DNA from: Dokdonella fugitiva
GTDB lineage: Bacteria > Pseudomonadota > Gammaproteobacteria > Xanthomonadales > Rhodanobacteraceae
DNA: 64,000 nt
Direction of reading: 5' to 3'
Assembly: GCF_014138265.1 (NCBI RefSeq)
Contig: NZ_JACGXL010000007.1
Coordinates: forward strand, 248,001 to 312,000
Part shown: positions 55,073-63,751 of the stretch, piece after piece
Layout: each line of letters begins with the position of its first letter
How positions within the stretch are numbered: the first letter of the stretch is position 1
Notes under the pieces: model-generated
The model's database searches: none
What the model was told of the DNA's origin: nothing
The model's input: the letters and a program-made list of their open reading frames with translations, nothing else
Made by a program: the position numbers and the translations under genes

Positions 55073-57852
55073 CGGAAGCGGCGCGCCCGGGTTTCGTCGA
55101 GGTGCGGCGCCTGTTCGACCTCGTCTGCGACCTCGCGCCGGACCAACGTCGCCGACGCTACGAGGAAGAGGGCGCCGACGCGGCGACGATCGCCGAGATC
55201 GAATCGCTGCTCGCCTGCGAGGACCGCGACACCGTCCTGCGCGCGCCGGTGCTGCGCGCGCTCGGCGCGATGCCGGAGACCGAACTCGCCGAGGGCGATC
55301 GCCTCGGGGTGTGGCGCCTGCTGCGACGCCTCGGCAGCGGCGGCATGGGCGCGGTGCACCTCGCCGAACGCGCCGACGGCCACTTCGAGCAGCAGGCGGC
55401 GATCAAGCTGATCCGCGGCCTGCCCGGCAGCGACACGCTCGTCCATTTCGCGCGCGAGCGGCAGATCCTCGCGACCTTGCAGCACCCGCACATCGCGCGG
55501 CTGCTCGACGGTGGCGCGACGCCGGGCGGCCAGCCGTACCTGGTCATGGAGTACGTCGAGGGCGAAGCGATCGACGCGTACTGCCGCGACCATCGCCTCG
55601 ACCTGCGCGCGCGCCTCGCGCTGTTCCGCGCGGTGTGCGACGCGGTGCAGTTCGCGCACCAGCGCCTGATCGTGCATTGCGACCTCAAGCCGTCGAACGT
55701 GCTCGTGCGCGCCGACGGCACGCCGGTGCTGCTCGACTTCGGCATCGCACGCGCGCTCGATCGGCCTCGCGCCGTCGAAGCGGACGGCTATTTCACACCC
55801 GGCTACGCGAGCCCGGAGCAGCTCGCGGGCGAGACGCTGACGACGGCGAGCGACGTCTACGCGCTCGGCCTCGTGCTGTTCGAGCTCGTGACCGGGCGCA
55901 AGCCGCGCGTCGATGCCGCGGACCGCACCGTCGCGCGGCTCGCCCAAGCGCAGGTGCGACCGAGTGAACTCGCCGACGACGTGCCGTGGCGCGCGCGCCT
56001 GGCCGGCGACCTCGACGCGATCGTGCTGCGTGCGACCGCCGCGCAGGCCGCGGCGCGCTACCTCTCGGCGCGGGAACTCGGCGAGGACGTGCAGCGTTTC
56101 CTCGAGCACCGTCCCGTGCGCGCGCGCGCAGCGACGTTGCGCTATCGCGCCGCGCGGCTGCTGCGCCGGCGCTGGCCGGTCGCGCTCGCGGCCGCATGCG
56201 CACTGCTCGTGCTCGGCGCGTTCACCTGGCGCCTCGCGCTCGAGAACGCGCGGGCGCGCGCGGCGGAACGGGAAGCGAAGCGGCAGGCGGCGACGGCCGA
56301 ACGCGTCAGCGATTTCCTCGTCTCGGTGTTCGACACGTCCAATCCGCGCCTCAACGCGGAACATCGCGACATCACCGCACGCGAAGTGCTCGACGAAGGC
56401 GCGGCACGCATCGAGCGCGACCTCGACGACGCGCCGCAGGTGAAGGCGCACCTGCTCGACGTGCTCGCGACCGCCTACCGCCACCTCGGCCAGCCGAAGC
56501 CAAGCATCGCGCTGTTCCGCGCCGCCGCGGAGCTCTACCTCGATCCGCGCGTCGACGAGCCGCTCAAGGCGGCGGAGGCGCTGAGCCAGCTCGCGGTCGT
56601 CTACGCGAACAATGCTTATCCGGCGACCGACGTCGAGGCAGCCGCGCGCCGCGCGCTCGCCCTGCGCACCGAACATGCACCCGACGACGCGCGCGCACTC
56701 GCCGATTCCTGGAACACGCTCGGCCTCGCCTTCGAGGCGCAGGACCGCTACGAGGAGGCCGAAGCCGCGCTGCGCAAGGGCCTCGACCTGCGACGCACGC
56801 TGCCGCTCGACAAGCCCGGCGACGGCATAGCCTCGTCGCTGCACAACCTCGGCCTCGTCGCGGCGAAGCGCGCCGATTACGCGCATGCGCTCGACTACTA
56901 CCGCGAGGCGCTCGCGCTCAAGCAGAAGCAGTTCGGCGAACACCATCCGGACTACCAGGTGACGCTGCAGGGCTACGCGCGCGCGCTGTCGGATGCAGGC
57001 CAGCCCGCGCAGGCCGTCGCGCTGTTCGAGCGCAACATCGCGTTGTGCGCGGAACTCTACGGCGAGCGCAGCGCGAAGTCGGCCGACGCGCACAACGTGC
57101 TCGGCTACAGCCTGCAGGACCTCGGTCGATTCGCCGACGCGATCGCGCAGTACCGCGAGGCGATGCGCATCCATGCCGACGTCTCCGGCAGGGACAGCGC
57201 GGCGTACGCGGTGCCGCTCAACAACCTCGCGACCGCCTGCGAGGACACGGGCGACTACGGTGCGGCGATCCCGCTGTACGAGGAATCGCTGCGGACGCGC
57301 CGGCGCACCTTGCCCGACGGCAACCGCCTCGTGCTGCGCGCGGACTACAACCTCGCGCGCGCGCTCGTGCGCGCAGGACGGCTGCGCGAAGCGAAGGCGC
57401 CGCTCGATCGGGCGATCGAAGGCATGCGTGCGCATTTCGGCGAAGACGATCTGAACACCGCGAAGTGCGAGATCACGCTCGGCGAATGGCAGCTTGCGTC
57501 GGGATCGTCCGCGGACGCGGCGAAGACCGTGCAGGTTCTGTTGCACTCGCGCGCACCGCTGACACCGCTCGTGCGGGCACGCCGCGAAGCGCTCGAGGCG
57601 GGCGTCGCACTCGTGGCGCACGACGCATCGACCGCGCTCGACCATCGACGCGCGGCGCTCGACGCGGTGCGCGCGAAGTACGGCGAGGCGCATCCGTACA
57701 TCGCGGAGTTCGCGCTCGCCTACGCCGCGGCGCTGTCGGACGCCGGGCGCGAGGCCGAAGCGCGCGCGCTGGTGCAGCCGCTGCGCGCGATGATCGAGTC
57801 GACGTTCGTCGAAGCCTCGCCGGTGCGCACGGCGCTCGCGCGCTGGCACTGA
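55069..57852 (+). CDS. Membrane Ser/Thr protein kinase with periplasmic TPR domain
   Basis: The 927-residue protein has a Hanks-type kinase domain at about residues 80-345: P-loop [14 protein letters not shown], Lys113 in AIKLI, catalytic loop HCDLKPSN (203-210), DFG in LLDFGIAR. A single membrane helix follows (about 370-388, [19 protein letters not shown]), then some 500 residues of tetratricopeptide-like repeats (for example [20 protein letters not shown]). The catalytic HRD is HCD, a non-RD kinase. It is coupled to the ECF sigma factor, suggesting envelope sensing through the TPR part. Confidence 0.94.
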   Translation: MTEAARPGFVEVRRLFDLVCDLAPDQRRRRYEEEGADAATIAEIESLLACEDRDTVLRAPVLRALGAMPETELAEGDRLGVWRLLRRLGSGGMGAVHLAERADGHFEQQAAIKLIRGLPGSDTLVHFARERQILATLQHPHIARLLDGGATPGGQPYLVMEYVEGEAIDAYCRDHRLDLRARLALFRAVCDAVQFAHQRLIVHCDLKPSNVLVRADGTPVLLDFGIARALDRPRAVEADGYFTPGYASPEQLAGETLTTASDVYALGLVLFELVTGRKPRVDAADRTVARLAQAQVRPSELADDVPWRARLAGDLDAIVLRATAAQAAARYLSARELGEDVQRFLEHRPVRARAATLRYRAARLLRRRWPVALAAACALLVLGAFTWRLALENARARAAEREAKRQAATAERVSDFLVSVFDTSNPRLNAEHRDITAREVLDEGAARIERDLDDAPQVKAHLLDVLATAYRHLGQPKPSIALFRAAAELYLDPRVDEPLKAAEALSQLAVVYANNAYPATDVEAAARRALALRTEHAPDDARALADSWNTLGLAFEAQDRYEEAEAALRKGLDLRRTLPLDKPGDGIASSLHNLGLVAAKRADYAHALDYYREALALKQKQFGEHHPDYQVTLQGYARALSDAGQPAQAVALFERNIALCAELYGERSAKSADAHNVLGYSLQDLGRFADAIAQYREAMRIHADVSGRDSAAYAVPLNNLATACEDTGDYGAAIPLYEESLRTRRRTLPDGNRLVLRADYNLARALVRAGRLREAKAPLDRAIEGMRAHFGEDDLNTAKCEITLGEWQLASGSSADAAKTVQVLLHSRAPLTPLVRARREALEAGVALVAHDASTALDHRRAALDAVRAKYGEAHPYIAEFALAYAAALSDAGREAEARALVQPLRAMIESTFVEASPVRTALARWH

Positions 57853-57886
57853 TCGGCTCGCGGTCGTCGGCGGGCCGCGACGTGCG

Positions 57887-57923
57887 TGATAGCCGCTCCC
57901 CCTTTCCTGCGCTTCATCCATCG
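57887..57923 (+). promoter_or_regulatory. Putative alternative-sigma promoter upstream of collagen-like protein B
   Basis: TGATA (57887-57891), 18 bp, CGCTT (57910-57914), 5 bp, ATCG (57920-57923), in the 104-bp gap before the gene at 57957. Element order and spacing are the same as at 52922-52963. Confidence 0.4.
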
Positions 57924-57956
57924 AACGGCGGCCATCGCCCGTCGCAGGAGACACCG

Positions 57957-58922
57957 ATGACATCCTTTCGTGGGCACACGGCCGCACCGCGTCTTCGCCT
58001 CGCGCGTCGACGGCCGATCATGATCGCGCTGCTGCGTTGCTGCATCGCGGTCGCGCTGCCGGCGAGCCAGGTCGCCGTGGCACAGGTCGCGCAGTTGCCC
58101 GACTTCACGTATCAGGGGCGCCTCGCACAGAACGGCCAGCCCGCCAACGGCGCGTTCGATCTCGTGTTCACGCTGTACGACGCCGAGGTCGCCGGCCATG
58201 TCGTCGGCACGCCGCAGTCGGAGCCGCAGTTCCCGATCGTCGACGGACTCTTCACGGTATCGCTCGCGTTCCCGGGCGTGTTCACCGGCGACCAGATGTG
58301 GCTCGACGTGAGCGTGAACGGCCAATCGTTGTCGCCGCGACAGGCGATCGCGACGACGCCGGTCGCCCAGTACGCGTTGAGCGGCAATCCGGGACCCGCA
58401 GGCCCGCAAGGCGAGCAAGGCGCGCCGGGGCCGACAGGGCCGCAGGGGGCGACCGGCGCGCAAGGTGCGACGGGACCGCAGGGGGCGACGGGTGCGCAAG
58501 GTGCGACGGGACCGCAGGGGGCGACGGGTGCGCAAGGTGCGACGGGACCGCAGGGGGCGACGGGTGCGCAAGGCGCGACCGGACCGCAGGGACCGGCCGG
58601 TCCGTCGCTGCTGCCCTTCCAAGTCACGGTCGACACCACGGCGGACGCGAACACCGCCTACCTCGGCGCCCTCCCGTGTCCGGCCGGCAGCGTCGTCGTC
58701 AGCGGAGGCATCAGCCAGCCGTCGGTCAACAACCTTGCGATCGCGTTGCACGAAAATGGCCCCAGCTCGACGAATACGTGGCGCTGGATCTACGCCAATA
58801 CGACCGCTTCAGCCACCACGGTGCGCCTCACCCTCGTCTGCGTGCCGTCGCCTTCGGCGTCCGCGGCCGCCGCTCCCGTCGGGGTTCCCGTAGCGACCAT
58901 CACGCCGATCATGCAACCCTGA
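57957..58922 (+). CDS. Collagen-like secreted protein B
   Basis: The 321-residue protein has a long N-region before its signal peptide hydrophobic core ([16 protein letters not shown], cleavage near VAVAQ). A shorter start at the second Met (IMIALL) is possible. The N-domain is paralogous to collagen-like protein A ([20 protein letters not shown] ... [12 protein letters not shown]). About 24 Gly-X-Y triplets follow, many as perfect DNA repeats. The C-terminal head is a small beta domain with a cysteine pair ([14 protein letters not shown] ... VRLTLVCVP) unlike that of protein A. GCAGGAG precedes the ATG. Confidence 0.85.
   Translation: MTSFRGHTAAPRLRLARRRPIMIALLRCCIAVALPASQVAVAQVAQLPDFTYQGRLAQNGQPANGAFDLVFTLYDAEVAGHVVGTPQSEPQFPIVDGLFTVSLAFPGVFTGDQMWLDVSVNGQSLSPRQAIATTPVAQYALSGNPGPAGPQGEQGAPGPTGPQGATGAQGATGPQGATGAQGATGPQGATGAQGATGPQGATGAQGATGPQGPAGPSLLPFQVTVDTTADANTAYLGALPCPAGSVVVSGGISQPSVNNLAIALHENGPSSTNTWRWIYANTTASATTVRLTLVCVPSPSASAAAAPVGVPVATITPIMQP
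58434..58598 (+). repeat. Tandem 36-bp repeats encoding collagen triplets
   Basis: Four consecutive 36-bp units (58434-58469, 58470-58505, 58506-58541, 58542-58577) plus a partial fifth encode [12 protein letters not shown]. Units 2 and 3 are identical and units 1 and 4 differ at a few bases. The near-identity at synonymous sites shows recent duplication or homogenisation. Confidence 0.9.
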
Positions 58923-59028
58923 TGGAAGCGTATCGGCCGCGAACGTCGCGGCTACGGACGGGGGGCCGGATGGCCGGAGCGAAGCCGGCGAGCAGCAACG
59001 GTTCGGCCGGGCCTCATGCACGCACGCG

Positions 59029-59060
59029 AAAAAAAAACCGGCCTGCTCTCGCAGGCCGGT
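59029..59060 (-). terminator. Intrinsic terminator of the outer-membrane barrel gene
   Basis: Read on the minus strand, ACCGGCCTGC and GCAGGCCGGT form a perfect 10-bp stem with a GAGA tetraloop followed by a run of T (nine A on the plus strand at 59029-59037). It is located 48 bp after the barrel-gene stop. The run of A on the plus strand could also aid termination after the collagen-like gene. Confidence 0.95.
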
Positions 59061-59107
59061 CGGCTGTGACGGCATCCTTGCCGTTGTACTCCCGTCGGAG
59101 AGCTGGA

Positions 59108-59674
59108 TCAGAAGCGGTATTCGGCGCTGACGGAGACGAGGTCCGGGTCGAACTTGAGACCGCTCTTCTCGGCCTTGTAGTAGTCGTAGTTGAGGCCGAC
59201 GCTGAAGTTGTTGCTGAAGTCGTAACCGAAGCCGGCGCCCGCGTACCACTTGTTGCTGTGGTCGTCGACGGCGACCGGCGCCGCGAGCGGACCGTAGGTG
59301 CCCTTGAGGTCGGCGCGGAAGAAGCCGGCGCGGCCGCTCAGGTACCAGTTCTCGTTGACGTTGAAGTGGCCGTTGACGCCGAGGTTCCAACCCTTGAGCT
59401 CGGCATCGCCGAAGCCGGACGGGTTGCCCTTCGGCGAGAAGGTGCCGAGGTCCGTGTAGCCGCCTTCGACGCCGAACAGGAAGTTCGGGGCCAGCGCCCA
59501 GCGGTAGCCGACGTTCGCGCCGAACGCGGTGTCGTCGTCGTCGTACACGCCCTTGCTGAGATTGGACTGGCCGACGTTGCCGTTGATGAACCAGCCATTG
59601 GTATCGGCGGCGTGGGCGGGGAGGGCGGCCAGACCGGCCGTCGCGAGGGCAAGGGCGAGCAGGGTGTTCTTCAT
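59108..59674 (-). CDS. Small outer-membrane beta-barrel protein (OmpW/OmpX-like)
   Basis: The 188-residue protein has a signal peptide (MKNTLLALALATAGLAALPA, cleavage near HA) and alternating beta strands (WFINGNVGQSNL, AFGANVGYRWALAPNFLFGV, WYLSGRAGFFRADLKGTY, KWYAGAGFGYDFSNNFSVGL), ending in the aromatic C-terminal residue of VSAEYRF, a barrel insertion signal. It is probably an eight-stranded barrel. Substrate or role is unknown. It ends at a strong terminator and starts 206 bp from the S1/P1 nuclease gene. Confidence 0.9.
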   Translation of the reverse strand: MKNTLLALALATAGLAALPAHAADTNGWFINGNVGQSNLSKGVYDDDDTAFGANVGYRWALAPNFLFGVEGGYTDLGTFSPKGNPSGFGDAELKGWNLGVNGHFNVNENWYLSGRAGFFRADLKGTYGPLAAPVAVDDHSNKWYAGAGFGYDFSNNFSVGLNYDYYKAEKSGLKFDPDLVSVSAEYRF

Positions 59675-59880
59675 GATGTGACTCCAACTTGTTGGGGGTG
59701 GACGTGCGCGGGGCACGCGCCGTCCAGTTCGTTCGATGCTTCCCGTCGCTTCCGGGTTCACCCGTCGGCGGCGTGCGTATAGATGGGATTCAGCCCCGCT
59801 ATTTCAATACCGGTCGGTTTAGAATTCGTTCATGCTGCGCCAACCGATTGATCGGCCGGCGAAACCCGGCGGGCACGGGC

Positions 59881-60684
59881 TCAGCGGTGCGGGGCGAGCG
59901 CATGGTTCAGCAGCGCTGCGAGGCGTGTGGCTGCTTGCCGCAAGCGTCGTTCAGCGAGTGGGCGCGCCCGCGCGAGGTAGACCGCGTCGACGCGGCGTCG
60001 CGACGGATAGATGCCGGCATCGCGCGTCGCGCGGCAGGATTCTTCGGCCCAGTTCGCGGCACCGCCGTCGGCGGCCGGCAGCGGCGTATGCGCGAGATCG
60101 GCGGCGCGCGCCCGCCAGCCTTCGTGGCGGTCGCCGAGCACGGGCGTATCCCATAGCGCATGCAGGTTCGTGCCGCGGTTGCCGTCGACGCGGATCTGGT
60201 AGCGATTGCCGCCCGAGTCGTGCCGATAGCCCGCATGCAGCGGCTGGTGCACGTCGGCGACGAGGTGCACGAGCATGCGCAGCGCTTCGGCGCGTTCGTC
60301 GACGCCGCGTCCTCGATCGCCGAGCACGCTGGCGTAGCGATCGATCGCGGCGACTGCGCAACGTCCGCCCGCGCAATCGCGGCGCGCGTCATACCGGCAC
60401 GTCGCGTCCGCGAAGTTGACGAAGTGGAGTTTCGACGTCGCGCGCCAGAGAGAGCGGTGGCGGGCATCGTCGCGCAGGTCGTCGGCCCAGGTCGCGACGT
60501 CGGCGAGCGCGCGTGCATGCGATCGCGCGAGCAATGGTCGCAGCGCCGCGCGCGTCGTCGCGGGCAACTCGCGTTCGGCGAGCGTGGCGACGATGCGATG
60601 GCCGGTCGGGCCCCACGCGAGCGCGTGCAGTGGCAGGCACGCGAGCAGCAGCGCGAGCGCGATGCGCCGTGCGTCAATCCGCAT
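59881..60684 (-). CDS. S1/P1 nuclease family protein
   Basis: The 267-residue protein has a signal peptide that should cleave at LHALA|WGPTGHRIV, leaving Trp as the N-terminal residue, which in S1/P1 nucleases supplies zinc ligands with the following His. Further ligands are seen in ATWADDLRDD, KLHFVNFAD and LVHLVADVHQPLHAGY. The enzyme would be a zinc-dependent periplasmic or secreted nuclease cutting single-stranded nucleic acid. It overlaps the upstream MBL gene by 11 bp. Confidence 0.92.
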   Translation of the reverse strand: MRIDARRIALALLLACLPLHALAWGPTGHRIVATLAERELPATTRAALRPLLARSHARALADVATWADDLRDDARHRSLWRATSKLHFVNFADATCRYDARRDCAGGRCAVAAIDRYASVLGDRGRGVDERAEALRMLVHLVADVHQPLHAGYRHDSGGNRYQIRVDGNRGTNLHALWDTPVLGDRHEGWRARAADLAHTPLPAADGGAANWAEESCRATRDAGIYPSRRRVDAVYLARARPLAERRLRQAATRLAALLNHALAPHR

Positions 60685-61546
60685 CGAGGAACACGGGAAG
60701 CCTGAAGTGGCGGCGACCGAGCGTGTCCGCGGGTGGCAGGCGGCCGCCGCGGATGTTGAACTGGATCGCCGGCCACAGCAGCTTCGGCACCGCGAGCGTC
60801 GCGTCGCGGCGTTCGCGCACGACGACGTAGTCGGCCTCGGTCGTGTCGGCACGCAGCTGGCTGTTGGACCGCTTTTCTTCGCCGATGCGCGCCATTGCGG
60901 TCGCCTCCGCGCCCGCAGCGGGATAGTCGTGGCAGAGGAACACACGCGTTTCGTCCGGCAATTCGTACAGGCGCCGGATCGAACGGTACAGCGTCGCCGC
61001 GCTGCCGCCCGGGAAGTCGCAGCGCGCCGTGCCCGCGCCGGGCGCGAACAACGTATCGCCGACGAAAGCCGCGTCGCCGGCGAGATAAGCGACGCTGTCG
61101 GGCGTATGGCCGGGCGTCGCGACCACGTGGATGCGAAGCGCGCCGACGTCGATGCTGTCGCCGTCGCGCAGCAGGCGATCGAACGAGCGGCCGTCGGTGG
61201 GGAAATCGTCGCCGAGCGCGAGCAGTCGCTTGAACGTGCGCTGCACGTCGACGATGCCCGCGCCAATCGCGAGCGGCACGCCGAGCCGATCGCGCAGCCA
61301 CGCGCCCGCGGACAGATGGTCCGCGTGCGCGTGGGTCTCGAGGATCAGGGCGGCCTCGAGGCCGAGTTCGCCGAGGTGCGCGAGCAGTTCGTTCGCCGGT
61401 TGCGTGCCGACGCGGCCGGACGCGACGTCGAAATCGAGCACGGGATCGATGATGGCCGTGCGCCCGCTGGCGGGGTCGGCGACGACGTGCGTCCAGGTGC
61501 CGCTGGCCGCGTGATGAAAGCTGTGGACGGCGGGATGGCTCGACAT
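60674..61546 (-). CDS. MBL-fold hydrolase, persulfide dioxygenase-like (Blh/ETHE1 type)
   Basis: The 290-residue protein has the metallo-beta-lactamase-fold motif ETHAHADHLSAGAWLRDRLG. Further metal ligands are found in VATPGHTPDSVAYL, FVGDTLFAPGAGTARCDFPG and VFLCHDYPA. This pattern, with VLDFDVASGRVGTQ near the N-terminus, fits the iron-dependent persulfide dioxygenase/Blh group used in sulfide detoxification. No rhodanese or sulfide:quinone reductase is adjacent. The start at MSSHPAV is chosen. Its last 11 bp overlap the nuclease gene. Confidence 0.88.
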   Translation of the reverse strand: MSSHPAVHSFHHAASGTWTHVVADPASGRTAIIDPVLDFDVASGRVGTQPANELLAHLGELGLEAALILETHAHADHLSAGAWLRDRLGVPLAIGAGIVDVQRTFKRLLALGDDFPTDGRSFDRLLRDGDSIDVGALRIHVVATPGHTPDSVAYLAGDAAFVGDTLFAPGAGTARCDFPGGSAATLYRSIRRLYELPDETRVFLCHDYPAAGAEATAMARIGEEKRSNSQLRADTTEADYVVVRERRDATLAVPKLLWPAIQFNIRGGRLPPADTLGRRHFRLPVFLDAD

Positions 61547-61644
61547 CGGTGTGGGTCCATGAGACTGCGTGCAGCGTAGCGCATCGTTTGCGCGCGGGCA
61601 TGGCGGCGCGGCGGCAGCGCGCGTACGAAAGTCGCGCGGTGCGT

Positions 61645-61673
61645 TTGACATCTGCGATTACATGTGTAATTAC
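61645..61673 (+). promoter_or_regulatory. Promoter of the blaI-M56 operon
   Basis: TTGACA (61645-61650) is followed by an AT-rich stretch with TAATTA (61667-61672) at 16 bp spacing. The first operator-like palindrome sits between and across these boxes. Confidence 0.6.
61657..61670 (+). promoter_or_regulatory. BlaI-type operator 1
   Basis: ATTACA-TG-TGTAAT is a perfect 14-bp palindrome with the TACAnnTGTA core known for BlaI/MecI repressors. It overlaps the promoter, so binding would block transcription. Confidence 0.75.
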
Positions 61674-61682
61674 TATCGCACG

Positions 61683-61696
61683 TTTACGGATGTAAT
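61683..61696 (+). promoter_or_regulatory. BlaI-type operator 2
   Basis: TTTACG-GA-TGTAAT has the same geometry as operator 1: the right half is the same and the left half matches at 4 of 6 bases. It ends 4 bp before the repressor ATG. Confidence 0.55.
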
Positions 61697-61700
61697 CGCC

Positions 61701-62072
61701 ATGCGCATCAGTGAAGCCGAAAGCATCGTCATGGAAGCGCTCTGGCGCCACGAAGGCGCGCAGAGCGCCGAGGACATCGTCGCCGCGACCGCCGCCGCGC
61801 AGGGCTGGCAGGAGGCGACGGTCAAGACCCTGCTCAACCGCCTGTTGAAGAAGCGCGCGATCGCGGCCGAGCGCGACGGGCGTCGCTACCTCTACCGCGC
61901 GTTGCTCAAGCGCGCCGACTACGTGCACGTCGAGAGCAAGAGCCTGCTCGATCGCCTCTACGGCGGGCGCATCGCCCCGCTGGTCGCGCACTTCTCCGAA
62001 CGCAGCAAGCTCAGCAAGAAGGACATTGCCGAGATCCGCGCGCTGATCGAGGAGATCGAACGTGGCCGTTGA
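61701..62072 (+). CDS. BlaI/MecI/CopY family repressor
   Basis: The 123-residue protein starts at MRISEAESIVMEALW, typical of the family's winged helix. The recognition region is EATVKTLLNRLLKKRAIAAE followed by the RDGRRYLYRA wing, and a C-terminal dimerisation domain follows. Such repressors are inactivated by cleavage through a partner BlaR1-type protease, which is encoded directly downstream (11-bp overlap). Two palindromes upstream predict autorepression. The longer frame upstream is rejected because it covers the promoter. Confidence 0.94.
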   Translation: MRISEAESIVMEALWRHEGAQSAEDIVAATAAAQGWQEATVKTLLNRLLKKRAIAAERDGRRYLYRALLKRADYVHVESKSLLDRLYGGRIAPLVAHFSERSKLSKKDIAEIRALIEEIERGR

Positions 62073-63636
62073 CGCGTGGCAGATCGCATCGCACCTCGTG
62101 CTCGTCGCGACGCTCGCCTGCCTCGGCGTGCTCGCCGTGCGCGGACTGCTGCGCCGGCGCTTCGGCGCGCGCGCCGCGTACGCGTGCTGGCTCGCGGTGC
62201 CGTGTGCGATGGCCTCCGCACTCCTGCCCGCGCCGGTCGCATCGCCCGTGCGCGCACTGCTGCCGCTGCAGCGCATCGTCGGCGATGCGGCACCGGTGAT
62301 GGTCGCGCCGTTCGATGCGCGGCCATGGCTCGCCGCGGCGTGGCTGCTCGGCGCGCTCGCCACCGCGGCGGTGTTCGTGTCGCAGCAGCGACGCTACGTG
62401 CGCAGCCTCGGCCGGTTGCGTCGCCTCGGTCGCCATGTCGTGCGCTCGCCGTCGAACGCGGGCGGACCCGCACTCGTCGGCGCGTGGCGACCGCGCATCG
62501 TCGTGCCGGCGGATTTCAACGCGCGCTACGGCGCGCGCGAGCGCGCGCTCATCCTCGCGCATGAACGCGTGCATCTCGCGCGTGGCGATGCGCTCGCCAA
62601 CGCCGCGATCGCCGTCCTGCGCTGCTTCGCCTGGTTCGACCCGGTCATCCATTGGGCCGCCGCGCGGTTCCGCCACGACCAGGAACTCGCCTGCGACGCC
62701 GTGGTGATCGAACGCTTTCCGGAAGCGCGTGCGGCCTACGCCGACGCGATGCTGAAGACGCAGCTGGCGGAGCAGGCGCGGCAGGAGCTGCGCCTGCCCG
62801 CCGGCTGTCGTTGGCCGTCCAGACATCCCTTCACGGAGAGAATCCTCATGCTCGGACAAGTACGCCCCTCGCGCGCGCGTCGTGCCGTTGGACTCACCCT
62901 CGTCGCCGCATTCGGCCTGGCCGGCGCATTCGCGACCTGGGCCGCGCAGGCACCGCGCCCGACACGCACGGCACACGTCGCCGGCACGCAGGTCGACGCG
63001 CGGCTCGACGTCGCCGTCGAAGGGGAGACGCTGTCGCAACTGCGGCTCGTCGGTGCGCTCGGCCAATCGTTCGCGGTCGACTCGAGCGATGCAGCCCATC
63101 CGTGGCACGCCGAGTTCGTCGCCGACAGCGTCCGCGGCGGGATCGAACTCGCGGCGACCATCACGCGCGACGGCGCCGTCGTCGCGCAACCGGTCATCGT
63201 CGTCGCCGAAGGCGAGCCCGGCAGCATCCAGGTCGGGCGGCGCGGCGAGCCCGGCTATTTCCGGCTCGACGCGACGCTGTTCCTGCGCGCGCCGGGCTGG
63301 CGCGCCGACGGCGACGCGACGGCGGGCGACGCGGCCGCGGATCGCGCAGCGAGCGAGGACATCAGCTACCGCGTGAACTATCCGCCGGCGTATCCGCCGG
63401 CGGCGATCGCCGCGCGCCAGTCGGGTCACGTCGACCTGCGGGTCGCGGTGGATGCGCAGGGACATCCGCGTTCGGCCGACGTCGCGCGGGCCGATCCGCC
63501 TGAAGCCGCCACCGCGTTCGGCGATGCCTCGGTCGCAGCCGTGATGAAGTGGAGTTTCAACCCGGCCCTTGAACACGGCCGGGCAGTGGCCGGCGAAGTC
63601 ATGGTGCCGATCGACTTCCGCCTGGACGACGACTGA
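62062..63636 (+). CDS. M56 family (BlaR1-like) metalloprotease with TonB C-terminal domain
   Basis: The 524-residue protein starts at GTG. It has N-terminal membrane helices (about residues 8-26, 40-55, 85-105), then a zinc-protease motif AHERVHLARGD (HExxH near residue 170), and QELACDAVVI with a further conserved acidic site. Another membrane helix lies near 275-295. A periplasmic region ends in a TonB_C domain (YPPAAIAARQSGHVDLRVAV ... MKWSFNP). Classical BlaR1 ends in a penicillin-binding sensor instead. It probably cleaves, or triggers loss of, the upstream BlaI-type repressor in response to an envelope signal. Confidence 0.92.
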   Translation: MAVDAWQIASHLVLVATLACLGVLAVRGLLRRRFGARAAYACWLAVPCAMASALLPAPVASPVRALLPLQRIVGDAAPVMVAPFDARPWLAAAWLLGALATAAVFVSQQRRYVRSLGRLRRLGRHVVRSPSNAGGPALVGAWRPRIVVPADFNARYGARERALILAHERVHLARGDALANAAIAVLRCFAWFDPVIHWAAARFRHDQELACDAVVIERFPEARAAYADAMLKTQLAEQARQELRLPAGCRWPSRHPFTERILMLGQVRPSRARRAVGLTLVAAFGLAGAFATWAAQAPRPTRTAHVAGTQVDARLDVAVEGETLSQLRLVGALGQSFAVDSSDAAHPWHAEFVADSVRGGIELAATITRDGAVVAQPVIVVAEGEPGSIQVGRRGEPGYFRLDATLFLRAPGWRADGDATAGDAAADRAASEDISYRVNYPPAYPPAAIAARQSGHVDLRVAVDAQGHPRSADVARADPPEAATAFGDASVAAVMKWSFNPALEHGRAVAGEVMVPIDFRLDDD

Positions 63637-63683
63637 CCGGGATTTCCCGGCACGGCCTGCCGCAATGGCTCCTTCGGAAGCGG

Positions 63684-63709
63684 CCCTGTGCGACCCCGCG
63701 CAGGGCCGG
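63684..63709 (+). terminator. Hairpin between the M56 gene and gap
   Basis: GGCCCTGTGCG and CGCGCAGGGCC pair over 11 positions with one G-T mismatch and a 4-nt loop. It is not followed by a T-run; instead TAAAAT (63710-63715), a possible -10 of gap, follows directly, so it may end the upstream transcript. Confidence 0.45.
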
Positions 63710-63751
63710 TAAAATGCGCGCCCCGCATCCGCCCATCCGAGGAGTCGATCC

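Noticed and set aside
54775-57987. A minus-strand open frame of 1070 codons opposite the kinase gene
   Set aside because: Low-complexity Arg/Ala/Glu-rich composition and antisense to a clear kinase-TPR gene.
58434-58598. Regular 36-bp repeats, a period similar to CRISPR arrays
   Set aside because: There are no spacers: the units are directly tandem, in frame, and encode collagen triplets. No cas genes are present.
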